From Mugil cephalus (Eukaryota > Chordata > Actinopteri > Mugiliformes > Mugilidae): a stretch of 64,000 nucleotides of DNA. Shown piece by piece: positions 13,101-28,452 of the stretch. Positions within the stretch are counted from its first letter, which is position 1; each line of letters opens with the position of its first letter. A program made the translations under genes and the position numbers. The stretch spans positions 13,548,357 to 13,612,356 of the forward strand of contig NC_061789.1 in assembly GCF_022458985.1 (NCBI RefSeq), in the 5' to 3' direction. The notes beneath the pieces are model-generated. The model saw nothing but the letters and a program-made list of their open reading frames with translations. It did no database searches and was not told where the DNA came from.

Positions 13101-16100
13101 CATTTAAAAAGGGGAAGGACGGGTATTCTAATGAACATGGGGGGGCTACTTGAGAGTGTCACATTTAACTGTAATCTGTGCAGTCAATGGCCCAGATGAC
13201 ATTGTTTTTTTAAATATACATATATACATATATATCAGTCGCCTTCATATTAGAGGTTGACCGATATGGATTTTTTAGGGCCGATACCGACACCAATTTG
13301 CCAAAGGCTGACACGTGCCGATATTTGGATCTGATACTGCTTTTTCTCCCTTTACACGATAAAAATGGACAAAGGGACAAAGGACAAACTGTTATTTTAA
13401 CCAAAAGCATGAACATTTACTGGGGAGGGGCAATGTATGGGCTGCACAGCCCGGTTTATTTCCTGATTTCTCAAAATCCAAATTTCCTGCAAAATTATAA
13501 CCAATCACAAAACTATGTGTAAGAGTGTAGTGGTTAGGACATAAACAAATAAAGAATAAACATATGACACACGGTCAACACAACTTATTTTATGGGGATA
13601 ATGTTGAACATTAGTGAAGATGGATCTCACCTGGCCAAACCACCCGTTGCCGATCTCCTGGATGTAACTCAGGCTGTGACGTGCTACCTGGGCTCCTGTG
13701 GATCCCTCTGTGACACCAAACACAAAACAAGTTTAAATTAAAGTCTATTGCCACATCCCACGAGGAAAAAAAAGAGAGGGCTCATTTGCTGTCATGGAAG
13801 TGATGGCAAGTCAGGGGTGTAATTTGTGTCTTTAAGCACATTATATTCATTGTGTATGTGTGCATGTCGTATCTGACCTGAGATTCGGGCGGGAGGTTCA
13901 AGGTGTGGGGGTCCGGGCAGGGCCACGGGGGAGACAGCGAGGGTGTACACCTCGGCTGGGGACTGCATAGAGGGCGTGTCCTCTGCTGGCGGGGTGAAGT
14001 CGATCTCATCGTCAAAGTGGTCTTCAAACTCCTAAGTCAAATCATAAGCACCACGATACTGGGATCAATACAGGCGTGTCAAGATAGCGTAGAAAATGTG
14101 TGTAGTGCATATCTATTACAACGGAAACCAAACTGAGACAGTCCAGAAATACGTCCGACCGCTGTGTATTCATTAGGTCGCGCTGCGAAGCTGCGACCGT
14201 CTGGCTCTCTGCCGGCCACAATTCTCACCTTGAAGTTGATCTCCCTCTCCTTGCAGCAGGTCACACAGTTCACTAGCAACACCACCAAGGCCACAAGGAC
14301 CGTCAATGACACCACCAGGGACAGGTAGAGAGAAACAGACAAAGTGTCCCCTGTGCTTCCACCTGAAACGACAAAAACAGAGAGGAAATGTGCTGAATCA
14401 TTCGCATTCAGGGCTGCGATTCAGAAATAATTTAGGAGGGAATAAAGGAGGGCGTCTGACAGCTTGTGTTATTTATTCTTCTATATACGCCCACAACAAA
14501 GCTTTAGAACGAAAATAAACTGCGCGCCGGTCTTACAACGCACACTCTTGAGCTCCTTTTAAACAACGATTGCGCCGCAGTGGAAATTAAAGACGCACAA
14601 TCATCTAATCACATAAAGATTTGTTTGTTTTCTCTAGGAAACCTGACGCGGCGATCCTCAAACCGCGCCGCCGACGTCTATCCTTAATCAGGCGTTCAGA
14701 GACAGTTGTGGGGGTGTCCACGGGGCCAATTAGAGGCTGATGGTGCAGTAGCGGTGACAGCAGGTGTGGGTCCGCTCTACTGAGGATGCTGCTGGCCCAG
14801 CAGTTCAAGTGTCAGGGCTGACAGCCGCCTCGAGTCCCGCCCACTCCCCTGCTCAGCTGCTTGCTTGCTCACTCACCGCACCAACAACAAACGGCGCACA
14901 CGCGACAAGAGCTGTCAGTTTCAGGGCGCTCTGCCCACGTGTTAAAAAGACACCTGCCGTGTTCATAGTCACTCTGGCAAAAACTTTCGTTGGCCGTGCG
15001 ACGAGCCCATCGCCGTGTCCCCCCCCCCCACCACCACCACCACCACATGTCCGCCTTGCTTTCCCCAAACGTCACGGCTCATTTCTACCTGCCCCGTTTG
15101 AAAGGTACGACTGCCGGTCGCTGTGCCTGTCGCCGTCACCGCTCCTGCGAGTGAACAGTCGGAGGAAGTTAAAGTCAAGTTGCTCCCTGCAGCTTGAGTC
15201 ATCTTTTATGGATATCGCCTTTGTTCTCACGGCACTTGCCGAATGCGTGCGCTTGGTTTGTTGTTTTGTCGGGGCGGAACGGTTCCGGGGGAAGAATGCA
15301 GAAAATTTCCTTTCACCTAGTTTGGGCATGTGCGTTTCGTTCGATTCGTTTGAAACAGGCTGTGAGGCATCGGCTAAAATGAAAAAAAAAAAAAAAAAGG
15401 ATAAAATGTTGATTGCAAACATCAATAAATCCTGAAAATGGTAAGTGGACAGGCCTAAGTGCAGTAAGATGAAGATGATGAAGCGTTTCATGTCTATTAC
15501 CTTGTAATTGCACTACACTTCATAGTAATGTTATAAATGTACACATCAACCCGTAATGACATATCTGACTGTGTCACTGCGTGTGTGAGTGAATGAGAGT
15601 GTGCTGAAATAAGAAGAACTTCTGTGACACACTCCTCCCTGTTTTCCTTCTCGTGTTTATTCTCCCACTGGTTGTGGCTTGTCAGGTACAACCTGTCTGC
15701 CACTCTGCAACAGGGCTATATACTTAAAATGTCTCCTGCCAAAATGTCTGCTGAATACACACACACAATACCCACCCACATCTAGGTGTCCTGTTTTCAG
15801 TTTCTAGTTTCCAGTATGACCACAACACCAGTGGTCCGAACTCATGTGGAGTGAAACACACACCAGACTAATCCCATCAAAATATCAAATGAAAGGAAGT
15901 TTTATCTTTGGCATTCTATCTAGACATGGATTTTTCAATGATTTTATTAGCCGTAGCTGTGTAGGTATGGGAACCGAGAGCCTATTCAGCTCAGCACAGA
16001 CTCCCATGTGCATCTGAATGAAAATAAACCTCAAATACTCTCATCTTTATTTCACTGGTGCTACCGCTTGGTCCAAGGCCACGGAAACAAATAAAGGATC

Positions 16101-19100
16101 AAACCGGTAATAAACGTTATATCAATAAAATATACTGTTACACACTGTTATAGTGTCATTTAAGCCCTTGTCCAACAAGTTTACACAATGCTGAGTAAGC
16201 CAATCAGCGGCAGGTTAATGCCTCTGTAATTCAAAACATACAAGAGTATTAAATCTCGTGTCTGCGGTGATATCACTAAGCTGGAGGACTGGTAGTTGTG
16301 GGGTTTTATACAAACCGACCAGTGTTTGCCAGAGCTGCCGAGTCAATCGCAACTATGGGAGAACCAGTGCAAAAACAAGGTTGCAGAAGTAACAAAGGTT
16401 CTGTGAATTCACCGCCCGTGGAGATTGGGAAGAATGATAGAGTCTGGCATTCAGGAAATTCCAGATGCTCCAAAAAAATGAAACTTTCGGTTCAGAAGAA
16501 GGATGTCAGTGTTGAACAAGAAAGCAATTGATGGAGAACAAACTCAGATCAGCACTGTTTATCTGTTCTTTATCTCACCGGAGGACATTGAAACAAGGGA
16601 CAGAGGGACTAGAGACAGCAGGCATGGGTCAGTTGCCCTGGTTGACTGCGTTTGTGTATTTATCTCTCAGCCAAAAGGGGGAGACAAAAGGTCCGAACTG
16701 CAGCTTTAACCTGCCACACAATAAAATATTCCCTTCAAACAAACCAGGGGTAAAGGGGCAATAATAATCTTCCCACTCCCTAGGTAGCACTGCACATCAG
16801 GAGAGAGGACGGCATGGAACGGTCGTTATTTTAACGCCCTGACAGAACATCACATATGATCAAAAGCGTCAGACACGATCAAGGTTCATTCCACGTCTAC
16901 CGAGAACACCAAGCCGACGGCGTCAAAAACGCCCATGATGGATTAAGATGCCTGTTCTTTTTACACCACTGCTTTGCTTTATATGTTCCCAACAACACAG
17001 AATATACAGAACTGTGACCCCCAAAACCGGTTTGTGTTTGTTGTGCACCACTGCAGCTCACACTCGGTCGAACTGAATTTTTTAAGGGAAGTCAAAAGAT
17101 ATATATAGCGATGTAAACACCACCGAGGCCAGCGTAATCGCAGATGACAGTTTCTCCTGGATTGCTTCTACACACCTCTCCTCTGCGCTGAGGACTGCAA
17201 TAGAGAAACTGTCTGCAGTGAAATATTGATGAGAAGAGGAATTAAAGATTAACTAGGTCCACACTCAAGACACCGGCCTAGCGGATGTAGTTATAAATGG
17301 CCATTTGTATTTACAACAGTTTCTTACCTTGCAATTTGTCATGAAATGTGCAGGGGACTTGCTAAGTGTGAGGGTTTGTGGTTCAGACCTTAATGAAAGC
17401 TTCAGGAGGACGACTTAAACAGCCCGGCGTGACTGACTCGCCTCAACAAGAATCACTCAAAATCTCTGAGCGCATGAAATTTGAATGAGGAAGATGACAA
17501 AGAATTTCTCCTCATAACTGAACCCAACTCATGTATAAAACAAAAGACTATCTGTAGCGTGTGTGAGAGATAAAGGACACAGACTAAACAATACTAACTT
17601 AATGCTATATTTAAGAGGTACAGCTGGCATGGCATCGAGAACGATTACAAAAACATACGGCGACACATGTCCTTTAAACTTTTAACCTTGTTTTGAACAG
17701 AAAGGTTTTCTGGACAACATCAGAAACATCCTGGGAAATCAGATTATATTTTATTGTTCCAGACTATCAGACATGGGGAATTTATATGACCCAGGTAACT
17801 GCTGTAAGCGACACCATCCCTATTGTTGCTTGCTTATTCAACTCCGGTAAATAATCATTGCTGGTTACTAGTGCATCAGTCTGGGAAAGCCACCACAGAC
17901 AAACAGACTTAAAACTACAGCTTTGATTAAAATACCGGTGCTGATTAGCTTGAGAATCATTTTCATGTGAACATATAAATCTGAATGCTGTCAAAGTAAA
18001 TTAACAGGGCAAACAAAGACCTGCGGTGTGGCAAACAAACGCAGCAAGTTATCAGGGCGGCGGTTGAACTGAGCTGCTGATGCTGCACAGTTTGACAGAT
18101 GTCCCCAAACGTAATACCAAAAACTGTCACTGCACACTCTCATGTCCAGCCAACAGTCCAGCACCCTACACCCCATCACAACCAGGTCAGACTTACCACA
18201 GTCCCCCACTGAGACCGGGAATCCACTGGGGCGGCCACTCTCTCAATCAGACACCATGAATCATGAAAAATAAAAGCAAACTAATTGTAGAACTAAACTC
18301 CACCACGCTGTTTCGTGTGGCTGCAAAATATGTCATGTGAGGCACCAAATATTTCTTCCTCTTACAGCTTACAAAATGAGTACCTGTCATTGTCAGCAGG
18401 ACTGATTTTCAAACGGCTTCAGCAACCCCAAAGTTTAATTCAGTGAAAAACAATTATCTGTAATTGCAGGGAGCTCTTTGACACAAACCCCCTCTGTCTC
18501 TATCAGCAGGGCAACAGGGTTCCAGGCAGCGCACGACTCCCAGAGAGGAAGCAGCAGCAGCAGTCAGATAGGAAAAAACAGGAGCTGGGTCACGGCGTCA
18601 CTACGTGGGATCAGTTCTCCTCGGTTAGGCTTTATTTGAGTCATGGGTTCATATTATGACTTGGCAGGCCCCAGCAAATGGCTCGATTGGTTTTTGGGAC
18701 CAATATTGCAGGGAGCTGCCATGTTTTATTTCAGTTGCACTGCATAATTCAGTAGGCACTTAGGTAGAGGAGGAGCTGACCCATTTTTGAACGTTTCACC
18801 CACCAATGGATGTACGTATTGACAAGTGGCATCGTCTGGGAGATGTGCCTAGGTTAGTCTGAGATTTGTCTGCATGCCAAGTCTAGATCCTCGTCATTCA
18901 AATAAAAGTTATCTCAGCTACTGCCAGCGGCCGTCTGGATCTCGTAAAGATCCACTTTAGATTCATGCACTTCAGCTTTTAAAACATTATTAATTAAAGT
19001 AAAACGATCAGAATAGCAGCCCTATCACACCAAAGCTGTGTTCAAACTACTTAATTTGAAACAAACTGCCCTGATTGGAGGGAGTTCGCCACGGCACTGA

Positions 19101-21892
19101 GAGAAGCTGTGTATGCTTGTTTACCTGATCATTTCTCTTGTCCTTGAAAAAATACATTATTTCTGTGCATGTTAGTTCCACGTGAGGTAAACATCAGGTG
19201 ACGTGACGAGTTTCTGTGCGAGACAGAACCATGAAACAAGTCGTTTGGAAAAATGAACAAAGCCAGAATCGCTGTCGAAAACATGGGTTTGTATCAGTCC
19301 ATCTTGTCAGCCTTTTTTCTGTGTTGTTAATAAAGTTTCATAAAGATAAACATTTCTTCTTGTGCTACATTTCTGCACGGCAGGCAAAACCACTATTTTT
19401 CATTTTTAGTTTTGGGGCACGTAAACACATCCCTGTAATTTTGTCTTGTATCCATGTAAACAGTGGCGATTGAATCTCTAATCAGAACAGATTGCATATA
19501 ATCACTGGTGAAACAAATGACACTGATTATCTTGTTATCATGGCACCTGTCAGTGAGTGGGATATATTAGATGTTGGTAAAAATGAACAGAGGGAGGGAT
19601 ATGAGCAAAAAGGGACACATTTTACTACCTGGATGAGACGGTCAGAGCATCTGAAACTGCAGCTTTTTGGTTTGTAGCCATCACATGTGGTTCAATTAAG
19701 GAAAAGTTGAATGCTGGTTCTGATAGAAAGGTGTCCACATATATAGCACTGCAGACCAGTTAGGGTGCTCGTGCTGACCCCCCGCAAACTCCCACAGTGG
19801 GAATAAGCATCAGAACGGCACTGCCGTGGCCTGCTGGTCAAAGTAACGTCCACATAAACCCTGGTTTCCCCAGAAGAACATTATGTCTTAATGAGATCAC
19901 CAATGTTATTCAAGTCACAGGTTGGTGGTTTTAATGTTGTGGCTGCCTGATGTACAGTAACAATTTGAAATCCCCTGTGGTAAAGACAGAGCCTCGTCCC
20001 TATGAGAGCAGCATAAATGATTGACTAGCCAGGATGGCTGATTCACAGTGAATCACTGTGTAGTGATGCCCCCATCACCTGGCTACTCTGCTCACAGTTA
20101 TGTTAAACTGTAATAATCGACATTTACCCATAGTTGAGGTGTGTAAACAGGGCACAAGTCACTTCAAGACTAGTTTTGCAAGCGATTACCACGGGTATTT
20201 TTCTTACACGCATGATCTGACCCACAATCTTCAAACATTGAGCAATCCAGAGCGCTTGTGCCACATCACATGTGTGCGATAGTAAATGAACACTTTGAAA
20301 GTGGGGTGAGGGACAGGTTGCCACGCAATAAAAGCATAAAAACTGAGCTTATATTGCAACACTACTTTCCTGCATACTGTATTATGATTAAGCAAACAAC
20401 GTGGCTGCTAATCATTGACTGGCGTCGATAAGACTGGAATGTGTTACACACTGAGACTGAGCTTCTCGCTCTGTAAATATGGAAAACACCAAACCCCTAC
20501 TTACCTACAAGTGGATTGAAATCATCCAGCTCACTAGGGTTGTAACAAAGATTAGTTTTACAACCAATATATCCACTGATGACTGGCCAGTAGTATATCC
20601 TACAATTCACTATACTTTCTGTCTATGAGGCTGCGGTAAAAAACTAAAATCATATTTCTCAACGGTCACGTTGATAAGACTGGTAGAGTTTAAGTGTATT
20701 TATTTTCAGTCAGTGTCATTACGTTCCTTTACATGTGCATCTTCATCAGCACTTCTTCTTACCACAACAAAACCTGTCGTCAAACAGTATTCTCACGAAT
20801 GCGCTTTCGTTAAGGATCATCACATGATCACATCTGTGACATAAACCTGCAATGTGGGGAAAATATGACACAATAACCAAAACCAAAGAGGCTGTCCAAA
20901 GTTCATTCTAGACAAGAGGGAGTCTTCTTTCCATGCTGGTCGGTCAACATCCTGTCTATATTGTGCCATAAACGTGGTTATAGGTCAATGACTTGAGCAA
21001 CCCCGCTGGAAGATTAACATCTCAGTACCTGGCTCAAGCTCTAATAAGCGGTTTTATATTAACCCGGTGTTAAATATCAGTCAGAGTAGAAAGCGTTTGA
21101 GGAAAAGTCTGTTTATGTTTGACTTGAACATTAGAGGAGCCGTGACCATGAATTCAATACGTTTTATTTATGTAGCGTGAATAACAATAAAAGCTGTCTC
21201 AAGACGCTTTACATAATAAAGCCTGAAACCTACAGAGCATGCACAAAGGTGACGGTGACAAGGAAAAACTCCCTTTTAACAGGAAGAAACCTTGAGCTAA
21301 ACCCAGCTCATATGGAGGCATCCATCTGCCTAAGGCCGGCCAGGTAGAGGCAGAGACGAAACGAAAGAAACATACACCTGCCACAGAAACTACATCCAAC
21401 TAAAGCGTGGAATGTGATGCTGATACAGATACAAGATGCAGCTGATGATGTTGCACGACAGTTTGGGGAATAAAAGAGATAGGCATTCATCATTCAGGTA
21501 TGAGTGGATAAATGCAGGAGGCCATGAAGACTGGGCACGTTCAGCTACCGTCATAAAACAAGTTCAGAAAGAGAGTGTAGTCTGTGGCACCAAACAAACG
21601 AGGCACACTAACAACCACAGGTCAACAGGAAACACAGCAACGCTGCTGTGTTGTTAGCCGTTAGCCCCCATTAGCATCAGCTACCCATTCTAGCAAACGC
21701 TAACAGAACCGACCGCGTATTTTACACGCGCGGTGAGCGAGAAACCCGGCCGCTTGGTTTGTGTTTCCACTCGGAGTCAGCTGTCTCACCTGTTCTTAAG
21801 TGATGCTGAAGAGGGGCACCTTCAGACAGCCACGGCGCCGACAGAAACATCGCACTGGCCAGCAACAAAACAGATCCATGGCGGCTCTCCAT
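1141..21892 (-). CDS. lmtk2: Lemur tyrosine kinase 2 (LMTK2/AATYK2-like), complete, 13 coding exons
   Basis: A membrane-anchored kinase of the LMTK/AATYK family. Mammalian LMTK2 acts on endosomes and in neurons, binds PP1 and CDK5/p35, and phosphorylates serine/threonine despite its name. Coding exons (window coordinates, read right to left): 21790-21892, 14229-14362, 13878-14031, 13631-13707, 12948-13066, 12615-12702, 9056-9186, 6517-6601, 5475-5596, 4843-4992, 1713-4743, 1495-1627, 1141-1412. All have GT-AG ends and matching phases, and total 4,599 nt = 1,532 aa plus stop (human LMTK2 is about 1,500). Residues 1-30 look like a signal peptide. A membrane segment lies near 43-70, followed by CC. 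The kinase domain runs from about 150 to 410, with the glycine loop GNGWFG, the lysine in VVVKEL, HSDLALRN in place of HRD, and GDYG in place of DFG. The 3-kb exon encodes a long acidic, disordered tail. RAVSFF near its end fits a PP1-docking RVxF motif. The paralogue call (LMTK2 rather than AATK) rests on length and neighbours. Confidence 0.9.
13252..13420. mobile_element. hAT-like element end (non-autonomous fragment)
   Basis: Within the lmtk2 intron between the exons at 13066 and 13631. The stretch begins TAGAGGTTGACCGATAT and continues with GGGCCGATACCGA, like ends of fish hAT-type elements of the 'GACCGATAT' kind. No transposase and no matching second end were found. The class is assigned from memory of such ends, so it is tentative. 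Confidence 0.4.
15019..15046. repeat. C-run plus CCA triplet repeat
   Basis: A run of C's followed by repeated CCA units inside lmtk2 intron 1. It produces spurious proline- or tryptophan-rich ORFs in several frames. Confidence 0.8.
19732..19957 (+). mobile_element. Tc1/mariner-like relic, internally deleted
   Basis: It begins GTGTCCACATATATAG, continues with GGGTGCTCGTGCTGAC and GCATCAGAAC, and ends near TTTTAATGTTGTGGCTGCC. These pieces match the left part and the right terminal part of the Tc1-type family also seen at 35321, 42885, 53228 and 59024. The middle is missing, so it is a dead copy. Confidence 0.6.
21150..21345. repeat. Common fish interspersed repeat (class not assigned)
   Basis: The stretch contains GTTTTATTTATGTAGCG, CTCAAGACGCTTTACA, AAGGAAAAACTCCC and CAGGAAGAAACCTTGAG in that order. 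This combination is familiar from a very abundant repeat in many fish genomes. I cannot say from the sequence whether it belongs to a LINE tail or a DNA element. Confidence 0.55.
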
Positions 21893-22490
21893 CCTCCTGG
21901 CTGAGCCACGGAAATCTTCGCAAATTGAAATCGTCGTCTTAAGCGGGTCGTTGGTTTGACGCTGAATAATGTGTTTTAATCATTGACACCCAGCCTAACG
22001 TCTATGTAGGCTACATAAGAATAGCATATTTCTTAGCGGCTAAGCTATTCCCCCGGCTAACTAGCTCCGGCTAGCATGCCGATGCTAACAGTTTCAGCTG
22101 ACGACAGCAAACCCAGCTGCGGAATGTGGTGTTCCGGTGTCCATGGAGATGAGGGGAGCGTTCACCTTTCGCGGCCGTTCATATTTGGCGTGTGCACTCT
22201 GACGGTATTTAAACGAACATGGCTACAGTAAAATTGATAAACAGCCCTGACTATCAGGATACACCTCTCCCCCAGAGCGCCATGTTCCTGTAAAACGTCA
22301 TGTCAAGAAATAAGGCGGTACAACGTCAAATGATTGCCAAGGGCTTCGGCCAATCACGACGCAGGATGCCGTCGCGTTGAACTCTTGCGGCCAATCAGCT
22401 TCGAGCTTTGTTATCGGTCATGTGAAGCCTGTGATTTGTGTCAAAGCTGAAGACGGCTCTTCACATCCAGCGGCTCGCCAATCATGTGAG
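21893..22490 (-). promoter_or_regulatory. lmtk2: Probable lmtk2 promoter region, CpG-rich with CCAAT boxes
   Basis: The sequence upstream of the lmtk2 start codon is GC/CpG-rich compared with its surroundings. It has three CCAAT motifs, at 22350, 22391 and 22478, and no TATA box at a sensible distance. This fits a broad CpG-type promoter. The transcription start cannot be placed from sequence alone. Confidence 0.45.
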
Positions 22491-23900
22491 GCACGCAGTA
22501 CTGATTATGAAAGAATCAGTAACTTGCTGGTCTGCCTATATAAATTCCGTTTTCTTCCCTGGATTTCCCGCTAACCGTAAACTACCAGTTTTACAGGTGG
22601 ACTCTGGTGCCCTGGTGCTGACTTCAGCATACAAAAGTATTTGCTCTCATCAGAATTTTCTACATTTCTGTGTAAAAATTATTTTCACCAATTGTGCTTC
22701 TTTTACACAAACCCAGAATGCAGACAAAGAGAGCCCAGTTAAACAAATAATAAAAAAAATAATCTGTGTATTTGTTTATTCTGAAAAATGACCCAATATT
22801 ACATACCTGTGAGGTGCAAAAGCAAGTGCACTTTTCGCACTGCAAGTAAAATCCATCTGTTCAGAAGTGTTTCTAATTGAAGTAATGAGACCCCGGTGTC
22901 GTTAAGTAACCCGTTTTTATTTTGTTTGTTTTGTTTTTTAAATCACAGATTTCTTACAGTCTGTTCGCCACAACACATGTTCGTGCAAGTGTACATGGAC
23001 AAAGGAGCTTTCTGATCTCAGAAAAGGTTGCAAGACCATCTCTAGAGGGTTTGGAACCCACAAATTCAAAAGTCAGACAGACTGTAAACAAGTGGAGGAC
23101 ATTTAAGACATGGTGCTTATAAGCTGCGCCATATTTTTTGCTGACTTTATTTCTAGGCTCAGGGATATTGCTTTAAATTTACTGCGAATCTCAGTATTTA
23201 CTTTTACATAAAGAAATGTTAAATAACACCACAACACAAGTTGATATATAGCTTGTTCACACATGCACTATTAGTCAGAAGACACATGTGCATATGTATG
23301 AGGCACAAACACATCATTAACATGTACTCACTTGCCAGTTCACTAGTGAAGGCAACTGTTTTCCGATATAACAGTCTTTTATTAAATCTGCGTATCGTGA
23401 AGGTAATGGTTTTTGGAATTTGTTTTCATTTTGGAGACTGTGTGTACTTAATTGTATTGTGCCAGTGTTTCTAGTGTTTTGACAACCCCAGTGGGTTGGG
23501 CTAAATACCTTTCAGATGCAGTTTCAGTGAACATTAGAGCAACCATGAAGCTAAGATTTAGAGCAAGACTTTTATAAATCCATTTGTTTTTCCTGTTATA
23601 TCTAATGAACTGGTAAGTGGGCGTATATAGACTAATGAAACAACTTTAAATCACACACCCCTGTGTTTACGCTGGCTTTCCTTCACATTTTAACAATGAC
23701 GCTAAAATTCTGTTTTGAATGTTTTATTGCAATTCCACATTAAAATCAGCAGCGGCAACGGACGGAAACGCCGTTACTTCATTGAATGCATTTTCCCCAT
23801 GCATGCAGGTTTACAAAATGAGATGAATGGGGAAATTATCTGCTCTGATTAACTGATGAAGGGGGAGGAGGCAATCCGCGGCGCTGGAGAAATCTCCCTG
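22491..23900. other. Intergenic spacer, lmtk2 to first parvalbumin gene
   Basis: AT-rich spacer between two divergently transcribed genes. The short ORFs have no recognisable family. I see no RNA gene or clear transposon here. Confidence 0.5.
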
Positions 23901-24594
23901 GGTTTGAGGACAGATACGTCAGGTTGCCTCTTGCACTCTACATCACGAAAGCTGCAGCTACGAGAGCGTCGGTGGCTTGTAGGCACAGAGCAGGACAGAC
24001 AGAGATCCGCATCATCTGCTCGCAGGGTTCAAACCTCACCCAAAGCACGTGAGTACTGAGGGTTTTTTTTTTTTTTTTTTTTTTTTGGCAAATTAACGTG
24101 AACGGAGATGTTTCTGACAGGAGAGCTGGCAGGTCTCTGTGTGTCTGTGTCTTGTGAATCTCAATTACTTTGTCTTTGAGAGAGAGAGAGAGAGAGGGGG
24201 AAAGGAATGCTAATAGAAAGAGGAAATATAAATTTCCAGTATTTGTGACTGCTCGTTCAAGTTTAAAAACTTTGAGAGACGGAAAATTATTTTACTCCGT
24301 GAAACAGATCTTGCATCGTCAGGTTATTTCTTCAGATAATTTATATTTTGTCGTGTAAACGTACTGTACCGTGTTGTCAAAAATGGTACAGCCCTGCTGA
24401 CAAAGACAGCACAACTCAGCACTCTTCCTGACAGCGCTGATCTATCTGAAAACCACCCACCACAAGACTGATGATGCTGAAATCATCCGCAAGTTATGAC
24501 TGTTCTCCGTCTGACTGTAGAAAACACCTGAACAGTTTCCTTTACTGTCACTTTGCATCTCTTCCATGCATCCCCGAGGCTGACACAGAGGACC
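23901..24594 (+). promoter_or_regulatory. 5' region and probable non-coding first exon of parvalbumin gene A
   Basis: A good donor (GCAC then GTGAGT) lies at 24049, and an acceptor (ACACAG) lies at 24583-24588, six bases before the start codon. A 5'-UTR intron is therefore likely, as in the three other genes of the array. I see no clear TATA box upstream, unlike the other three. A T-run of about 25 and a (GA)n tract near 24177-24197 lie inside the intron. Confidence 0.45.
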
Positions 24595-26421
<1,827 letters not shown>

Positions 26422-26656
26422 GGAGAATCCACACACATACACGGCCTCGACTGCGTTTCCCGGTTTCGAATTATTTATTCATTGTTCGAAACCCCGACTT
26501 TCCAGATTGTTTGATGCAAAGACCAAAAACCTCAGATCTTGCGCACCTGCCTGCTGCTCTCCCTGTCGATGTGATACTCGCAATGCATAAGATGTTCGGT
26601 GGACAGGTGCATGTGTGTGTGTGTGTGTTCAATCAGTCGGGTATCTGGTATGGAAT

Positions 26657-26720
26657 AATAAATGTATTCAAGATGTGACACCACTTTTCTCTGTCCTGTG
26701 TTCTTTCTTTATCTAATAAA
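26657..26720 (+). terminator. Poly(A) signals of parvalbumin gene A
   Basis: AATAAA occurs at 26657-26662 and 26715-26720, about 240-300 nt after the stop. The second is followed by T/G-rich sequence and is the likelier signal. Confidence 0.6.
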
Positions 26721-28260
26721 GTCTGATTTCTGGTGGGTTCGTATTTATAAGGTGATATTTGATTATCACATCAAAACCAAATCACGACACTGGTATAAAA
26801 AATAAATATAATAAAAAATATATATAAAAAATAAAATAAAAAAAAACATTGGATGCCATATGAACACACTCGATTCAATCTCAGTGTGGCCACTGGCATC
26901 ATTGCCACTGACATTAACTACCGCAGGATAGTTTATGATCTAAAAAGTCAATTAATTGAGTTATTTGGACACATCATTGGGTTTTAATTGGTTGCAATTA
27001 TATTATACTTGCATTTCAAGTATAATGTGGGTCCGTACAAATACAATAAAATAAAATAAATACCGAATAAAATAAATATCGAATAAAATAAAAATAAAAT
27101 AAATACCGAATAAAATAAAATAATTAGGGTTAGTACTGCCTTCTGCTGGAGGGATTCCGAAATCCTTTGACTACATATATATAGAGAGCGAGCGAGCGAG
27201 GGAGAAAATATTAGGTTGCGCAGAATTCAGTGGGTTTGCATTTCATAAAGTGGCGACACGTGTAAATCAATCACACGTGGGGTCGCGAAAGTATCAAGAA
27301 ACGAGCAGTCTCAGCTGCATTTTGCCAGCGCGAAGACGTGCCAGAGTAAAATGAGTTGTCACCGATTCGCTGACTTGATGGACCGACGCAATCCAAAATA
27401 GTCCGAATGATTGGAACATTGCCTACTAAGGGCAGAGACCTGGTGCTACGGTATATGCCCCAAAAGTCTCGTCTCAGCTCGGGCTCTCCCGAGTTCGTCT
27501 GAAACCCGACACGCGCACGCTGGAGACCTGTTCTTTCTGCATAGAGCTGTTAATGTTACGACTGCGACGTATGGGGAAGAGTGCGCGCACGTCTGTCCTC
27601 CGATTACGCGCCGGATAGTGTTGCAGCTCCCAGTCCGGCAAGAATAGAAATCCCGAGAAAGATTTATATTTTATTTGTTGCTCATTATAAAAGTGGCCAT
27701 TATAATAAATGTGTGGCGAAATGACACAATGAGCAGGCACCACATATAAGAGTATTGCGCATTCCTGCTATTATTAACGCACACTCAAGCTTGAATGGAG
27801 CATTTGGGAAAAATAACTGATACCACAAAAGGCAGGATGTAAAACGCATTAGTGGGAAACATGCGGCATATGTGGCAAATAGTATAAGGGAAGTTTTTAA
27901 CACATATATTAAAGTTTTGAGACGTGCCATTTCTTCCAGTGATGAAACAGACTGTATTCAACGCCCCAAATTAAACATTTCCTCTTCTAATTAGGAGAGG
28001 GAACAGCTGTTCAATTGGTTTCGCGAACCCCTTGGTGCCCATTCAAGCTTAAGCCCGGCTCTCACTGAACTACCGTGCGGTGCGCTATCGCAGAGGCATT
28101 CATATTCAATTATACTCTCTGCTGCAATTTACAGCGTCGAAATCTTAAATGTTGGCAGTAAATCACCCGCTGCAACATGTCGGCGGGCAGCGGGGCCCTC
28201 TCGGGTTTCCACACGTCAAGCTATAGGCCTTCCACACACACACGGTAGCATCCTCATTTG
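26721..28260. repeat. Intergenic spacer with AATAA-rich simple repeat
   Basis: The spacer between parvalbumin genes A and B. It contains A/T-rich imperfect arrays near 26800-26845 and a clear AATAA/AATAC-type array at 27036-27122. The rest is unique sequence in which I recognise nothing. Confidence 0.7.
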
Positions 28261-28265
28261 TTCGC

Positions 28266-28452
28266 CTAAAAATAGGTTCGGGCTACTAGACACATTTTTT
28301 CGAAACCAGTGCATCTTGGTACCTGATACGGAGACCCAAAGCTCTGTAAATGGTGTTGCTCAACGGTATATAAGGGAGAGGGACAGGAGCAAGGGGCATT
28401 CAATCGAGTCCGCCTTGGTTTTCACTCGCCTCAACGCAGCGCAAAAAACAAG
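28266..28452 (+). promoter_or_regulatory. pvalb: Promoter and non-coding first exon of parvalbumin gene B
   Basis: CTAAAAATAG at 28266-28275 is a perfect MEF2-type site, and TATATAAG lies at 28367-28374. Transcription would start near 28397. The leader exon ends at 28452 before a GTGAGT donor and joins an acceptor (CCCCAG) about 10 nt before the start codon. A TATA box with a MEF2 site fits strong muscle expression. The site function is inferred. Confidence 0.65.

Larger units (their letters stand above)
14363..21789 (-). other. lmtk2: lmtk2 intron 1 (about 7.4 kb), mostly unannotated
   Basis: The largest lmtk2 intron separates the signal-peptide exon from the membrane-segment exon. It is mostly unique AT-rich sequence, with scattered homopolymers and a C-run followed by CCA triplets near 15019-15046. 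A Tc1-like relic lies at 19732-19957 and a common fish repeat at 21150-21345. I see no internal coding exon or RNA gene. Confidence 0.6.

Noticed and set aside
14764-15435. 223-aa plus-strand ORF
   Set aside because: Low-complexity proline, serine and lysine runs from simple repeats in lmtk2 intron 1. No family features.
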